Positions 24,971-37,482 of a stretch of DNA of 64,000 nucleotides are shown piece by piece (the first letter of the stretch is position 1; every line of letters begins with the position of its first letter). The translations under genes were made by a program, and so were the position numbers. The DNA is from Streptomyces decoyicus (GTDB taxonomy: Bacteria; Actinomycetota; Actinomycetes; Streptomycetales; Streptomycetaceae), in the NCBI RefSeq assembly GCF_019880305.1, contig NZ_CP082301.1:1488001-1552000 (forward strand), in the 5' to 3' direction. The notes under the pieces were generated by a model. That model made no database searches. It had not been told where the DNA came from and worked only from the letters and a program-made list of their open reading frames with translations.

Positions 24971-25008
24971 GAGACATACATTAGCCGAATGAGACACCAA
25001 TGTCTCAT
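24969..25008. promoter_or_regulatory. Operator of the TetR-MFS operon
   Basis: ATGAGACA at 24989-24996 and TGTCTCAT at 25001-25008 form a perfect 8-bp inverted repeat with a 4-nt spacer; a third, direct copy ATGAGACA (24969-24976) overlaps the start codon. Palindromes of this size immediately upstream of a TetR gene are typical TetR operators. Confidence 0.8.
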
Positions 25009-25023
25009 CGAACCCATGCATAC

Positions 25024-25067
25024 GACGGCGGCCCGCCCCCGGTCTCTCCCGGGGGCGGGCCGCCGTC
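25024..25067. terminator. Hairpin terminator after argH
   Basis: A perfect 19-bp stem (25024-25042 with 25049-25067) and a 6-nt loop lie 17 bp beyond the argH stop. It is the longest perfect terminator stem, together with that of pheT, in the window. Confidence 0.85.
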
Positions 25068-25083
25068 ATGCATTTCTGCCCGG

Positions 25084-26535
<1,452 letters not shown>

Positions 26536-26558
26536 TCAAGGCTGCTTCGGATGTGCCG

Positions 26559-26593
26559 CTCCCCCAAGGCCTTGAGGGCCAGGAGGTGTCCCC
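26559..26593. repeat. Small GC-rich intergenic repeat, copy B
   Basis: Read on the minus strand it begins GGGGACACCTCC and ends CTTGGGGGAGC, with a foldable centre. It resembles the elements at 15642-15676 and 32801-32833. It sits between argG and argH. Confidence 0.5.
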
Positions 26594-26645
26594 GCCCGCC
26601 GCGAGGGCGGGGAGGCGGTGTTCGTACGGGAGTAACGAGACGGGC

Positions 26646-27839
26646 TCAGGCCAGGTCGCGCTTGGCCGCAATCTTGCTCGACATGCCGAAGAGCTCGATG
26701 AAGCCCTTCGAGAGCGACTGGTCGAAGGTGTCGCCGGAGTCGTAGGTCGCGAGGTTGAAGTCGTACAGCGACTGGTCGGACTTCCGGCCGGTGACCACCG
26801 CGCGGCCGCCGTGCAGGGTCATCCGGATGTCGCCGCTGACCTGCTGGTTGGCCTCGTCGATGAAGCCGTCCAGGGCGCGCTTGAGCGGGGAGAACCACAG
26901 GCCGTCGTAGACCAGCTCGCCCCAGCGCTGCTCGACCTGCCGCTTGTAGCGGGCCAGTTCGCGCTCGACGGTGACGTTCTCCAGCTCCTGGTGTGCGGTG
27001 ATCAGCGCGAGGGCGCCGGGCGCCTCGTACACCTCACGGGACTTGATGCCGACCAGCCGGTCCTCGACCATGTCGATCCGGCCGACGCCCTGGGCACCGG
27101 CCCGCTCGTTGAGCTGCTGGATCGCCTGGAGGACGGTGACGGGCCTGCCGTCGACGGCGACCGGGACGCCCTCCTCGAAGGAGATGATGACCTCGTCGGC
27201 CTCCCGCTGGGTGGCCGGGTTCTCCGTGTACTCGTACACGTCCTCGATCGGGGCGTTCCAGATGTCCTCCAGGAAGCCGGTCTCCACGGCCCGCCCGAAG
27301 ACGTTCTGGTCGATGGAGTACGGCGACTTCTTGGTGGTCGCGATCGGCAGCTTCTTGTCCTCGCAGAACGCGATCGCCTTGTCCCGGGTCATCGCGTAGT
27401 CGCGGACCGGGGCGATGCACTTCAGGTCGGGGGCGAGCGAGGAGATACCGGCCTCGAAGCGGACCTGGTCGTTGCCCTTGCCGGTGCAGCCGTGGGCGAC
27501 GGTGGTGGCGCCGTGCTTGTGGGCGGCGGCGACCAGGTGCTTGACGATGGCCGGCCTGGAGAGCGCGGAGACCAGCGGGTAGCGGTCCATGTACAGGGCA
27601 TTGGCCTTGATCGCCGGGAGGCAGTACTCGTCGGCGAATTCGTCCTTGGCGTCCGCGACCTCGGCCTCGACCGCGCCACAGGCGAGCGCGCGCTTGCGGA
27701 TGACCTCCAGGTCCTCGCCGCCCTGGCCGACGTCCACGGCAACGGCGATGACCTCGGCGCCCGTCTCCTCGGCGATCCAGCCGATGCAGACAGAGGTGTC
27801 CAGGCCCCCCGAGTAGGCGAGTACGACGCGCTCGGTCAC
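26646..27839 (-). CDS. argG: Argininosuccinate synthase
   Basis: A 397-residue enzyme joining citrulline and aspartate with ATP. The PP-loop motif [14 protein letters not shown] is at residues 8-21; the [14 protein letters not shown] and SPYSIDQN regions are typical. The GTG start at 27839 gives the usual length (about 400); a longer upstream frame enters the regulatory region. ARG-box-like sequences lie about 25-80 bp upstream, suggesting ArgR control. It is transcribed toward argH. Confidence 0.97.
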   Translation of the reverse strand: MTERVVLAYSGGLDTSVCIGWIAEETGAEVIAVAVDVGQGGEDLEVIRKRALACGAVEAEVADAKDEFADEYCLPAIKANALYMDRYPLVSALSRPAIVKHLVAAAHKHGATTVAHGCTGKGNDQVRFEAGISSLAPDLKCIAPVRDYAMTRDKAIAFCEDKKLPIATTKKSPYSIDQNVFGRAVETGFLEDIWNAPIEDVYEYTENPATQREADEVIISFEEGVPVAVDGRPVTVLQAIQQLNERAGAQGVGRIDMVEDRLVGIKSREVYEAPGALALITAHQELENVTVERELARYKRQVEQRWGELVYDGLWFSPLKRALDGFIDEANQQVSGDIRMTLHGGRAVVTGRKSDQSLYDFNLATYDSGDTFDQSLSKGFIELFGMSSKIAAKRDLA

Positions 27840-27867
27840 GGCTTTCTCCTTACGATCCATGCGCTGA

Positions 27868-27925
27868 TAGGTATAAGTATGCACTCCACCGTATGTTTCG
27901 TCAATGCGGTGAGGAATATGCGGCC
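27868..27925. promoter_or_regulatory. Candidate ArgR operator upstream of argG
   Basis: An AT-richer stretch with GATAGGTATAAGTATGCACT and GTATGTTTCGTCAATGC between argG and the DUF488 gene. It resembles paired ArgR boxes (imperfect palindromes with ATGCA/TGCAT cores) as known in bacteria. The exact boxes were not defined. Confidence 0.45.
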
Positions 27926-27954
27926 CCGGGGCGGGCCGACGGCGCGGCACGGGC

Positions 27955-28332
27955 TCACAGCCCCTCCCGCAGCACCTCCGTCAGGACGGTCACATGGCTC
28001 GCCGACAGCTCCTTCGTCGCCGTCAGGAGCGTCAGCGGCCCCTCCTCGGCGAGCTCCCGCAGCCGCTCCAGCGCCCGCCGGGCCGTCCCCTCCGCCAGCT
28101 CCTCGCGATAGCGCTCGGCGAACCCCTCGAAGCGCTCCCCCTCGTGCCCGTACCAGCGCCGCAGCTCGGACGAGGGCGCCACGTCCTTGCACCACTCGGT
28201 CAGCTGCGCGTCCGCCTTGGACAGCCCGCGCGGCCAGAGCCGGTCGACCAGGACCCGCGCCCCGTCCGCCGGCTCCGGCGGCTCGTACACCCGGCGCGCA
28301 CGGAGGGCATCACCTGCGGACATATCACCCAT
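27955..28332 (-). CDS. DUF488-family protein
   Basis: A 125-residue cytoplasmic protein of the DUF488 family. The hallmark [29 protein letters not shown] is present, then [20 protein letters not shown] and [20 protein letters not shown]. Members are widespread, and the biochemical role is not established. ATG at 28332 with weak AGG ribosome-binding site; an in-frame ATG at 28323 is possible. Divergent neighbours: argG on one side, tRNA-Pro on the other. Confidence 0.85.
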   Translation of the reverse strand: MGDMSAGDALRARRVYEPPEPADGARVLVDRLWPRGLSKADAQLTEWCKDVAPSSELRRWYGHEGERFEGFAERYREELAEGTARRALERLRELAEEGPLTLLTATKELSASHVTVLTEVLREGL

Positions 28333-28475
28333 ATTCCTATCGAACCATGAGAGCTCATCCCCTGCCGGGAGTCCGGAAAGGGCGCTGCGGGGGACCCGCT
28401 TTGGATTCATGGGCCGAGACAGGGTATTTTTCTTCTGCACGCCCCGGCCGGGACTTCTCCGGCCGGTATGAGCAC

Positions 28476-28549
<74 letters not shown>

Positions 28550-28568
28550 CGGTGTTTTTGCAGGTCAG

Positions 28569-28598
28569 AGGCCGCTTCCGAGATCTCGGAAGCGGCCT
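28569..28598. terminator. Terminator after tRNA-Pro (perfect 30-bp palindrome)
   Basis: Positions 28569-28598 form a perfect palindrome, AGGCCGCTTCCGAGA followed by its complement, then TTTG. It ends the tRNA transcript on the plus strand. Confidence 0.85.
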
Positions 28599-28715
28599 TT
28601 GCCGCGCCTTGGCCGCTCCCGTTCGGGGGCCTCGCCCCGGCCTGCCGGTGGGCGGACGCGGAGCGAGGCGTGAGCGGGGCCATGGAGCGGCCCGCGCGGC
28701 GTGGGCGGCTGCCCC

Positions 28716-29792
28716 CTACGACACCGGGTCCGCCACTTGGCGCGGGTGCGGTATCGCTATCTCCTCCGGCTTCTGGAGTGCCACGGTGCGCGCCGGGGAG
28801 GGAATCCTGATGCCCTCGGCCCGGTAGCGCTGGTGCAGGCGCTTGATGAACTCGTGCTTGATCCGGTACTGGTCGCTGAACTCGCCGACCCCGAGAATCA
28901 CCGTGAAGCTGATCCGGGAGTCACCGAAGGTGTGGAAGCGCACGGCCGGTTCATGGTCGGGGTCACCGCCGTTGACGTCGGTCATCACGCTCTCGACCAC
29001 CTCGGTGGTGACCCGCTCGACATGCTCCAGGTCGCTGTCGTAGCCGACCCCCACCTGCACCAGGATCGTCAGCTTCTGTTCCGGCCGGCTGAAGTTGGTC
29101 ATGTTGGTGTCGGCCAGCTGGCGGTTGGAGATGATCACCAGGTTGTTGGAGAGCTGACGCACCACGGTGTTACGCCAGTTGACGTCGACGACATAGCCCT
29201 CCTCACCGCTGCTGAGCCGGATGTAGTCACCGGGCTGCACGGTCTTCGAGGCGAGGATGTGCACGCCGGCGAAGAGGTTGGCGAGGGTGTCCTGCAACGC
29301 CAGCGCGACCGCGAGACCACCCACGCCCAGCGCGGTCAGCAGCGGGGCGATGGAGATGCCCAGGGTCTGGAGCACGACGAGAAAGCCCATCGCCAGCACC
29401 ACGATGCGCGTGATGTTGGCGAAGATGGTGGCCGATCCGGCCACGCCGGACCTGGACTGCGCCAGGGTCTTCACCAGACGGGTGATCACCCGGGCCGCGG
29501 TGAGCGTGACGACCAGGATGAGCAGTACGGTCAGCGTCCGGTTGACGGTGTGTCCGACCGTCTCCGTCAGCGGCAACGCCGCGGCCGCCGCCGCCAGACC
29601 GGCAGTGATCGCCGCCCACGGCACCACGGTCCGCAAGGCGTCGACGACGATGTCGTCCCCGCTCCACCGCGTCCTCAGCGCGTGCTTGCCCAGCCACCGC
29701 AGGGCCACCCGCAGCACCAGGCCGGCCGCGAGACCGGCGGCCAGCGCGACCCCGGCGACGATCATGTCGTGCAGCGTGAAAGCCCGGTTCAC
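28716..29792 (-). CDS. MscS-family mechanosensitive ion channel
   Basis: A 358-residue small-conductance mechanosensitive channel. N-terminal hydrophobic segments (MIVAGVALAAGLAAGLVLRV; VVPWAAITAGLAAAAAALPL; LTVLLILVVTLTAARVI; IVVLAMGFLVVLQTLGI) lead to the pore-lining helix and beta domain ALGVGGLAVALALQDTLANLFAGVHILASKTVQPGDYI, the MscS signature. The C-terminal alpha/beta domain includes ELTHEF-like IKHEFIKRLHQRYRAEGI. The role is release of solutes under hypo-osmotic stress. GTG start at 29792. Confidence 0.93.
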   Translation of the reverse strand: MNRAFTLHDMIVAGVALAAGLAAGLVLRVALRWLGKHALRTRWSGDDIVVDALRTVVPWAAITAGLAAAAAALPLTETVGHTVNRTLTVLLILVVTLTAARVITRLVKTLAQSRSGVAGSATIFANITRIVVLAMGFLVVLQTLGISIAPLLTALGVGGLAVALALQDTLANLFAGVHILASKTVQPGDYIRLSSGEEGYVVDVNWRNTVVRQLSNNLVIISNRQLADTNMTNFSRPEQKLTILVQVGVGYDSDLEHVERVTTEVVESVMTDVNGGDPDHEPAVRFHTFGDSRISFTVILGVGEFSDQYRIKHEFIKRLHQRYRAEGIRIPSPARTVALQKPEEIAIPHPRQVADPVS

Positions 29793-29978
29793 CGGCCGGC
29801 TCCCGGGGTCCGGGGGAACGGCTGCGCTATGAGCCGGATGTGATGTGTCGTCACCAAGTCACCTGCTTGTCTCTAAGGCTGCGAATGCGCCGGGACATCC
29901 GTGGACTCCCCGACGCGAACTGCCATCCTGCCGCATGCGGTTCGGCATGCGGCGGGGGGCTCGGAGGGGGATGTCCGC

Positions 29979-30006
29979 ACGGCCGCCTCCCGGGGGAGAC
30001 GGCCGT
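29979..30006. terminator. Hairpin after argR
   Basis: ACGGCCG (29979-29985) pairs with CGGCCGT (30000-30006), the loop containing a further CTCC/GGAG stem. It lies about 65 bp beyond argR. Confidence 0.6.
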
Positions 30007-30072
30007 TTCAGGGAGTGCTGGTGTGACAGGTGAGCAGCGCGAAGGCGGGCCTTGCGCGCGCCTCGGTACGCC

Positions 30073-30630
30073 TCAGTGCGCCTTCTGCGCCAATCGCAGC
30101 AGATGGTCGGCGAGCGCCTGGCCGCCCGCCGGGTCGCGGCTGATGAGCATCAGGGTGTCGTCGCCCGCGATGGTGCCGAGGATGTCGTGGAGCTCGGCCT
30201 GGTCGATGGCCGAGGCCAGGAACTGGGCGGCGCCCGGCGGGGTGCGCAGGACAACGAGGTTGGCGGAGGCCTCGGCGGAGATGAGGAGTTCGCCGGAGAG
30301 GCGGCGCATCCGCTCCTCCTTGGCCGACTCGCCCAGCGGTGCCCGTGGCTTGCGGTCGCCGCCCTCGCTGGGCACCGCGTAGATCAGCTCACCACCGGTG
30401 TTGCGGATCTTGACCGCTCCCAGCTCGTCCAGATCGCGGGAGAGCGTCGCCTGGGTGACGGACAAGCCGTCGTCGGCGAGCAGCTTGGCGAGCTGGCTCT
30501 GGGAGCGGACCGGCAGCCGGTTGAGGATGTCCACGATCCGGCGGTGGCGGGCGGTGCGGGTCTGCGGTACGGCCTGGCCGCCGTTCTGCGCCTCGTTGTC
30601 CTGCGGCTCGTTGTCCTGCGGCTCGCTCAT
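30073..30630 (-). CDS. argR: Arginine repressor
   Basis: A 185-residue ArgR. The winged-helix DNA-binding domain (about 20-95; [52 protein letters not shown]) binds ARG boxes. The C-terminal domain (about 110-185) trimerises and binds arginine, with the GDDT-containing motif [18 protein letters not shown] short Gln/Asn/Glu-rich N-terminal extension is unusual but typical of longer actinobacterial copies. It closes the argC-J-B-D-R operon, only 8 bp from argD, so the repressor is made with its targets. Confidence 0.97.
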   Translation of the reverse strand: MSEPQDNEPQDNEAQNGGQAVPQTRTARHRRIVDILNRLPVRSQSQLAKLLADDGLSVTQATLSRDLDELGAVKIRNTGGELIYAVPSEGGDRKPRAPLGESAKEERMRRLSGELLISAEASANLVVLRTPPGAAQFLASAIDQAELHDILGTIAGDDTLMLISRDPAGGQALADHLLRLAQKAH

Positions 30631-30638
30631 CGTTGTCG

Positions 30639-31874
30639 TCAGTCTCCGGCTCGTTGTTCCCCGTCGGCCCCTTGGCGGACCGTGTTCAGGACGCCGGGGA
30701 GCTTGTGGAGGAACACTTCCGCTTCGTCGTCGGAGACGATCAGCGGCGGGGCGAGCCGGATGACATCCGGCGCGACCGCGTTCACCAGGAGGCCCGCGTC
30801 CTGAGCCGCCTGCTGCACCTGCGGCGCGAGCGGCTCCGTCAAGACGATACCCAGGAGGAGGCCCGCACCGCGGACCTGGCTGATCAACGGGTGGCCCAGG
30901 GCCTCGGTTCCCTTCCTCAGCCGCTCGCCGACCCGCTCGACGTTCTCCAGGACGCCGTCCGCCTCGATGGTGTCCAGGACGGCGAGGGCGCCGGCGCAGA
31001 CGACCGGGTTGCCGCTGAACGTCGAGCCGTGCGAACCGGGCGTGAGCAGCTCGGCGGCCCGGCCGAAGGCCAGCGTCGCACCGATCGGCAGACCGCCGCC
31101 CAGGCCCTTGGCGAGGGTGACGATGTCGGCCTCGACGCCCTGCGCCTGCGACTCCAGCCAGTGTCCGGTCCGGCCGATGCCGGTCTGGATCTCGTCGAGG
31201 ACCAGCAGGGTGCCGGTGGCGGCGGTGATCTCGCGGGCGGCCCGGAGGTAGCCGGGCGGCGGGACGATGACGCCGTTCTCGCCCTGGACGGGCTCCAGGA
31301 TGACGAAGGCGGTGTCGGTGGTGACCGCGGCGCGGAGGGCCTCGACGTCCCCGTACGGGACGTGGTCGACGTTGCCGGGCAGTGGTGCGAACGGCGCCTG
31401 CTTGGCGGGCTGGCCGGTGAGGGCGAGGGCGCCCATGGTGCGGCCGTGGAAGCCGCCGGCCGTGGAGACCATGTGGCGGCGCCCGGTCAGCCGGCCGATC
31501 TTGAAGGCGGCCTCATTGGCCTCGGCGCCGGAATTGGAGAAGTAGACCCGGCCGGGGCGCCCGGCCAGCGCAAGCAGGCGCTCGGCCAGGGCGACGGTGG
31601 GCTCGCTGACGAAGAAGTTCGAGACATGGCCGAGGGTGGCGACCTGGTCGGAGACGGCGCGGACCACGGCGGGGTGGGCATGGCCGAGGGCGTTGACCGC
31701 GATGCCGCCGAGGAAGTCGAGGTACTCGTTGCCGTCGGCGTCCCACACCTTGGCGCCCTCACCGCGGACGAGCGGGATACGGGGGGTGCCGAAGTTGTCC
31801 ATCATGGCGCCCTGCCAGCGCCCGGTGAGGTCCTTGTTGGTCACCGGACCGTGGCCGTGTGCCGCGTCGCTCAT
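30639..31874 (-). CDS. argD: Acetylornithine aminotransferase
   Basis: A 411-residue class III PLP aminotransferase making N-acetylornithine. The PLP lysine is in [29 protein letters not shown] and [17 protein letters not shown] are the family blocks. ATG start at 31874, overlapping the end of argB by four bases. The same family can act on related omega-amino substrates, but the operon fixes the role. Confidence 0.96.
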   Translation of the reverse strand: MSDAAHGHGPVTNKDLTGRWQGAMMDNFGTPRIPLVRGEGAKVWDADGNEYLDFLGGIAVNALGHAHPAVVRAVSDQVATLGHVSNFFVSEPTVALAERLLALAGRPGRVYFSNSGAEANEAAFKIGRLTGRRHMVSTAGGFHGRTMGALALTGQPAKQAPFAPLPGNVDHVPYGDVEALRAAVTTDTAFVILEPVQGENGVIVPPPGYLRAAREITAATGTLLVLDEIQTGIGRTGHWLESQAQGVEADIVTLAKGLGGGLPIGATLAFGRAAELLTPGSHGSTFSGNPVVCAGALAVLDTIEADGVLENVERVGERLRKGTEALGHPLISQVRGAGLLLGIVLTEPLAPQVQQAAQDAGLLVNAVAPDVIRLAPPLIVSDDEAEVFLHKLPGVLNTVRQGADGEQRAGD

Positions 31875-32788
31875 GTCGCCCCCTCGATCGTGTTCGCGTC
31901 CGGCACGACCATCGTGCCGATTCCTTCGTCGGTGAAGATCTCCAGCAGGATCGAGTGCTGGACCCGCCCGTCGATGACCCGGGCCGTGTGGACGCCGTTG
32001 CGGACGGCGTGCAGACAGCCCTGCATCTTGGGGACCATGCCGCTGGCCAGGTCGGGCAGCAGCTTCTCCAGTTGGGTGGCGGTGAGGCGGGAGATCACCT
32101 CGTCGCTCTGCGGCCAGTCCTCGTAGAGGCCCTCGACGTCGGTGAGCACCATCAGCGTCTCGGCGCCGAGGGCCGCGGCCAGCGCGGCCGCTGCCGTGTC
32201 GGCGTTGACGTTGAAGACACCGGAGGCGTCATCCTCGTCGCTGCTGCGGGCGATCGAGGAGATGACCGGGATCCGGCCGTCGTCCAGGAGCGCCTGGACC
32301 GCGCCGGGGTCGATGGCGGTGATCTCGCCGACCCGGCCGATGTCCACCCGCTCGCCGTCGATATCGGCGTAGTGCTTGGTCGCGGCCATCAGATGGGCGT
32401 CCTCGCCGGTCATGCCGACGGCCAGCGGGCCGTGCTCGTTGAGCAGCCCGACCAGCTCACGCTGTACCTGGCCGGCCAGCACCATCCGCACGACGTTCAT
32501 CGCCTCGGGGGTGGTGACCCGCAGGCCGCCCTTGAACTCCGACTCCAGGCCGAGCAGGTCCAGCTGGGCGCTGATCTGCGGGCCGCCGCCGTGCACGACG
32601 ACGGGGCGCAGTCCGGCGTGCCGCAGGAAGACCACGTCCTGGGCGAAGGCCCGCTTGAGCTCCTCGTCGACCATGGCGTTGCCGCCGAACTTGATGACGA
32701 CGGTCTTGCCGTGGTGCCGGGTCAGCCAGGGCAGCGCCTCGATCAGGATGCGGGCCTTGGGGAGCGCGGTGTGCTTACGGGCATTCAT
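31871..32788 (-). CDS. argB: Acetylglutamate kinase
   Basis: A 305-residue kinase phosphorylating N-acetylglutamate. Motifs: VIKFGGNAM (ATP/phosphate loop), [10 protein letters not shown] (substrate glycines), [21 protein letters not shown] and TDVEGLY. ArgB of arginine-sensitive organisms has an N-terminal helix of the kind seen here (residues 1-20, [20 protein letters not shown]), so feedback inhibition by arginine is plausible. ATG at 32788; 99 bp separates it from argJ, containing a small GC-rich repeat. Confidence 0.96.
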   Translation of the reverse strand: MNARKHTALPKARILIEALPWLTRHHGKTVVIKFGGNAMVDEELKRAFAQDVVFLRHAGLRPVVVHGGGPQISAQLDLLGLESEFKGGLRVTTPEAMNVVRMVLAGQVQRELVGLLNEHGPLAVGMTGEDAHLMAATKHYADIDGERVDIGRVGEITAIDPGAVQALLDDGRIPVISSIARSSDEDDASGVFNVNADTAAAALAAALGAETLMVLTDVEGLYEDWPQSDEVISRLTATQLEKLLPDLASGMVPKMQGCLHAVRNGVHTARVIDGRVQHSILLEIFTDEGIGTMVVPDANTIEGAT

Positions 32789-32800
32789 GCGTCGGCCTCA

Positions 32801-32833
32801 CTTCTCCCCACGCTTCGCGCGGGAGGTACCCCC
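32801..32833. repeat. Small GC-rich intergenic repeat, copy C
   Basis: Read on the minus strand, GGGGGTACCTCCC, a GCGCGAAGCG turn and GGGGAGAAG. It resembles 15642-15676 and 26559-26593. It lies between argJ and argB. Confidence 0.55.
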
Positions 32834-32887
32834 GGGCGGGCTGTGAGCACAGCACGCGCCTCTGAATGACTTGCTCGCTGCGCTGGT

Positions 32888-34039
32888 TCATGAGGAGTAC
32901 GCGCTGTTCTCGTGGACGTAGTCGGCGGTCAGGTCGTTGGCCCAGATGACCGCGGACTCGGTGCCGGCGGCGAGGTCGGCGGTGATGCGTACCTCCCGGT
33001 AGCGCATGTCGACCAGTTCGCGGTCCTCCCCCACCGAGCCGTTCTTGCAGACCCAGATGTCGTTGATGGCGACGTTCAGCTGGTCGGGCTCGAAGACGGC
33101 GGAGGTGGTGCCGATGGCGGAGAGCACCCGGCCCCAGTTGGGGTCCTCGCCGTGGATGGCGCACTTGAGGAGGTTGTTGCGGGCGATGGAGCGGCCGACC
33201 TCGACCGCGTCGTCCTCGCTGGCCGCGCCCACGACCTCGATCCTGATGTCCTTGCTGGCGCCCTCGGCGTCCCCGATCAGCTGCCGTGCCAGGTCGTCGC
33301 AGACCGTGCGCACCGCCTCGGCGAACGCGGCGGTGTCCGGTACGACGCCGGAGGCGCCGGAGGCGAGCAGCAGCACCGTGTCGTTGGTCGACATACAGCC
33401 GTCGGAGTCGACCCGGTCGAAGGTGGTGCGGGTCGCGGCCCGCAGCGCCGTATCGAGGTCGGCGGCCGGTACATCGGCGTCGGTGGTCAGCACGACGAGC
33501 ATCGTGGCCAGGCCCGGAGCGAGCATGCCGGCGCCCTTGGCCATCCCGCCGACGGTCCAGTTGTCCCGCGTGACGACCGCGGTCTTGTGCACGCTGTCGG
33601 TGGTCTTGATGGCGATGGCGGCCTTCTCGCCGCCGTGCCCGGTCAGTTCGGCAGCGGCGCGGTCGATGCCGGGCAGCAGCTTGTCCATCGGGAGCCGCAG
33701 ACCGATCAGCCCGGTGGAGGCCACCGCCACCTCACCGGCGTTGTGGCCCAGCGCCTCGGCGGCCTTCTCGGCGGTGGCGTGGGTGTCCTGGAAGCCGAGC
33801 GGGCCCGTACAGGCGTTGGCGCCACCGGAGTTGAGGACGACGGCGGAGACCGTGCCGCCCTTGAGGACCTGCTCGGACCAGACGACCGGTGCGGCCTTGA
33901 CGCGGTTGGAGGTGAAGACACCGGCGGCGGCCAGTCGGGGACCGTTGTTCACCACGAGGGCGAGGTCCGGGTTGCCGTTCTCCTTGATCCCGGCGGCGAT
34001 GCCCGCGGCCGTGAACCCTTGTGCTGCCGTGACGCTCAC
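32888..34039 (-). CDS. argJ: Glutamate N-acetyltransferase/ornithine acetyltransferase
   Basis: A 383-residue bifunctional ArgJ that transfers the acetyl group from acetylornithine to glutamate (and may also use acetyl-CoA), so arginine synthesis recycles acetyl groups. The autocleavage site is in PGLATMLVVLTTDA (Ala-Thr bond); the new N-terminal Thr is the nucleophile. Further motifs are VNNGPRLAAAGVFTSNRVKA, NSGGANACTG and DPNWGRVLSAIG. ATG start at 34039; 67 bp from argC. Whether it is mono- or bifunctional cannot be read with certainty. Confidence 0.96.
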   Translation of the reverse strand: MSVTAAQGFTAAGIAAGIKENGNPDLALVVNNGPRLAAAGVFTSNRVKAAPVVWSEQVLKGGTVSAVVLNSGGANACTGPLGFQDTHATAEKAAEALGHNAGEVAVASTGLIGLRLPMDKLLPGIDRAAAELTGHGGEKAAIAIKTTDSVHKTAVVTRDNWTVGGMAKGAGMLAPGLATMLVVLTTDADVPAADLDTALRAATRTTFDRVDSDGCMSTNDTVLLLASGASGVVPDTAAFAEAVRTVCDDLARQLIGDAEGASKDIRIEVVGAASEDDAVEVGRSIARNNLLKCAIHGEDPNWGRVLSAIGTTSAVFEPDQLNVAINDIWVCKNGSVGEDRELVDMRYREVRITADLAAGTESAVIWANDLTADYVHENSAYSS

Positions 34040-34106
34040 TGCTTCTTCTCCTCCATCGCTTCGCCGGCCCCGCCGGTCACGCTGTGCTGCCCCGGGTCCG
34101 TCCGTG

Positions 34107-35200
<1,094 letters not shown>

Positions 35201-35389
35201 GGCCTCGGCGCTTCAGCCGGCCCATGAGCGAATTCGTCGACCCGGGTGGCGCTAGCGGCCCGCCGGACAGGCGGGCGGACCGGGACCCGGCCGAGGTTGG
35301 CACTCGGTGTCGACCGGACCTCTTGTCCGCCTGGTGATCACGGGTTATGGTCCCCGGGCACGTATCGGGGATCATGGCAGGTGGGGGAT

Positions 35390-36103
35390 ATGGCAGACGA
35401 TATCGACGCGGCTGTGACGGGCGCGGGCGCCGTCGGGCAGGCGATTGCGGCTGTGGCGCTGGTGGCGGCACTCGGTGTCGGTCTGTGGACGGTCGGGGAG
35501 TCGTCGTCGCCCCCGGACAGCGCCCCGTCGCCTGCCACGTGCTCGGGCGGGGAGCCCGAGAAGGCGGCGGGTGAGCCCGGAAAAGCGCCCCGGCAGGTAT
35601 CCGGGGCGCAGCTGTGCAAGGCGTTGAACCGTCCCGACCTCGCTGAACTGCTCGGCACGCCGGGAGAGACCGCGAAGACCGCGGGCGGCAGCGGCAGCTC
35701 CACCAGGCTCGGCAACGGCAAGGAGATCGCCACTCCCTCGGCACAGGTCGAGTTCGGGACCTACACCGTGAGCCTGGCGGCCACCTACGACCGTCATCCG
35801 GTGGCCGGGTCCGCCGGACTTCTGGGGGAGGGCGCGCAGCAGCGGAAGGTGCTGGGCCGCCCGGCGGTCTTCTACGCGGACCGCACCATCAGCATCAGCT
35901 TCCGCCTCGACGGGAAGGACAGCGACAGCGGTCCCGGCGTGCCGGCCCGCACCCTCACCGTGGCCCGGGACGCGAATGACAGCGGCGGCTCCTTCGAGGT
36001 GTCCCTGTGGCGCACGGACGGCGGGGTGCCGGACGACGCGGTGCTGCTCCGCGTCGCCGAGAAGGTGCTGCCGACGGTCCCGTGGTGGGCTGCCGGCGCC
36101 TGA
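35390..36103 (+). CDS. Membrane-anchored hypothetical protein (DUF6215-like)
   Basis: A 237-residue protein with one N-terminal hydrophobic segment (about residues 12-32, AVGQAIAAVALVAALGVGLWTV), a Pro/Glu/Gly linker containing one Cys, and an exported-looking domain (SGAQLCKALNRPDLAELLGTP; GRPAVFYADRTISISFRL; SFEVSLWRTDGGVPDDAVLL; VLPTVPWW). The domain matches, as I recall, a Streptomyces family named DUF6215. The ATG at 35390 follows GGTGGGGG. Divergent from argC. Function unknown. Confidence 0.75.
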   Translation: MADDIDAAVTGAGAVGQAIAAVALVAALGVGLWTVGESSSPPDSAPSPATCSGGEPEKAAGEPGKAPRQVSGAQLCKALNRPDLAELLGTPGETAKTAGGSGSSTRLGNGKEIATPSAQVEFGTYTVSLAATYDRHPVAGSAGLLGEGAQQRKVLGRPAVFYADRTISISFRLDGKDSDSGPGVPARTLTVARDANDSGGSFEVSLWRTDGGVPDDAVLLRVAEKVLPTVPWWAAGA

Positions 36104-36402
36104 CGGCCGGGGCCGGGCTGCGTGCTGGAGGGTGCCGGCATGGCGGCACGGCGGCGGGCGGCTCCGCCGGCCGGTCGGCCGGGCTTCGCGAGAAGCGAAG
36201 GGCCGCATCCGCGCGAGGCCTCCCCCGCGGCCGGCCTCGGCCGACGCTGTGCACGCCGTGCGGGGCCCGCCCGGAGGAGCTCGCCTCATTCGGCGGCGGT
36301 GGGCTCGCGCGCCGTGCCGGACCGCAGTGTCGTTGACACCGGGTGCGTGCCGGTGCTCAGGGCATGGCGGCATCAGGCGCTCAGCCAGGAAATGGACCGG
36401 GC
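36104..36402. other. Intergenic region, nothing recognised
   Basis: 299 bp of GC-rich DNA between the DUF6215-like gene and the truncated hydrolase. No repeat, RNA gene or clear promoter was found. Confidence 0.5.
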
Positions 36403-37170
36403 ATGCTCATATCTGGATTCCCAGCGGGCCGTCAGCGTTTTGCCGCGGCCCTCGCCGCGTCGCTGATCAGCTCGACGGTGTTCAGCGTGCCGGATCTCGC
36501 TCCGGCCGCCACCCGGTCGCCGTCGGTGCCCGCCCCGCAGCTGGGCTGGAGTCCCTGCGGCCAGGACAGAGAGTTCGACTGCACCGCGAAGGTCCCGCTG
36601 GACTACCGCAGCCCTGGTGGTCGCACCATCGAGCTGGCAGTCGTCAAACGGAAGGCGACCGGCACCGGACACCGCATCGGCACCCTGTTCTTCAGCCCCG
36701 GCGGCCCCGGCGGGCCCGGGACGGTGCAGATGCCGCAGGTGTACGAGCACATCCCGCAGCAGGTACGGGAGCGGTTCGACGTCGTCAGCTGGGACCCTCG
36801 GGGAATCGGCAACAGCACCGCGGTGAACTGCTTCGACAGCCCCGAGGAGGCCGACGCCTGGACCGCCGGCAGACCGGCCGGCTTCCCGGTGGGCGAACAG
36901 CAACGGATGACGTGGATCGCTGCCTACCGAGATCTGGCCCGGCGCTGCCACCGGCATGACCCCGAGCTTCTGCGCCATGTGTCGACCGCCGACACCGCAC
37001 TCGACCTCGACCAGCTCCGCCGGGCCGTGGGCGACCCGCAACTCACCTGTCTCGGCGTCTCCTACGGCTCGTTCCTGGGCTCCACCTACGCCAACCTCCT
37101 CCCCGGCAAGGTCCGCGCCATGGTCCTCGACAGCAACGTCGACCCGCAGGCCTGGACGAACCACGCCTAA
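36403..37170 (+). pseudogene. Truncated secreted alpha/beta hydrolase (tripeptidyl aminopeptidase type)
   Basis: A 255-residue N-terminal half of a Streptomyces secreted S33-type peptidase. A signal-like N-terminus (RFAAALAASLISSTVFSVPDL) is followed by WSPCGQDREFDCTAKVPLDY, FFSPGGPGGPGTVQ (oxyanion region), VVSWDPRGIGNSTAV and the nucleophile elbow LGVSYGSFLG. Family members are about 480-530 residues and end with a TAP-like domain holding the Asp and His; here a TAA stops the frame after DPQAWTNHA, so the catalytic triad is incomplete. An IS-end-like sequence begins about 10 bp beyond the stop. Confidence 0.8.
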
Positions 37171-37482
37171 ACGACATGCCAACAGGACACGCCCCCCTTC
37201 GCCGCCACCAGGCCACAGGGCGGCGTCGCCACCGGCGGCGGGGCGACGGCCGGCATCGCCTCCTGAGCCCGGTACCGAGTCCGGTACGGGCAAGGCCGGC
37301 ACCAATACGGGCAAGGCCGGCACGAAAAGGATGTGGGGCCGGCACGCAAAAGATGCTGCGGCCGGCCCTCGCCTCATCGGGCGAAGACCGGCCACAGCAT
37401 CCAGGGAGCGGGCAGCTGTGTGCGGGCGCCGCTCAGCGGTCCGTGGTGCAAAGCCGCCGGGGGCGGCAGGTCAGGAGCGCGG
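37171..37482. other. Region after the broken hydrolase, with IS-end-like motif and short direct repeats
   Basis: ACAGGACACGCCC at 37182-37194 is identical to part of the inverted repeat at 22734-22746. Downstream, ACGGGCAAGGCCGGCAC occurs twice (about 37286-37326). In frame with the hydrolase and after its stop lies an open segment with RPQGGVATGGGATAG, perhaps the end of another lost gene. No intact gene is supported. Confidence 0.55.

Noticed and set aside
37181..37266. Continuation of the truncated hydrolase past its stop as a second gene
   Set aside because: There is no start codon or ribosome-binding site, and only about 25 residues are open; kept as a possible remnant.
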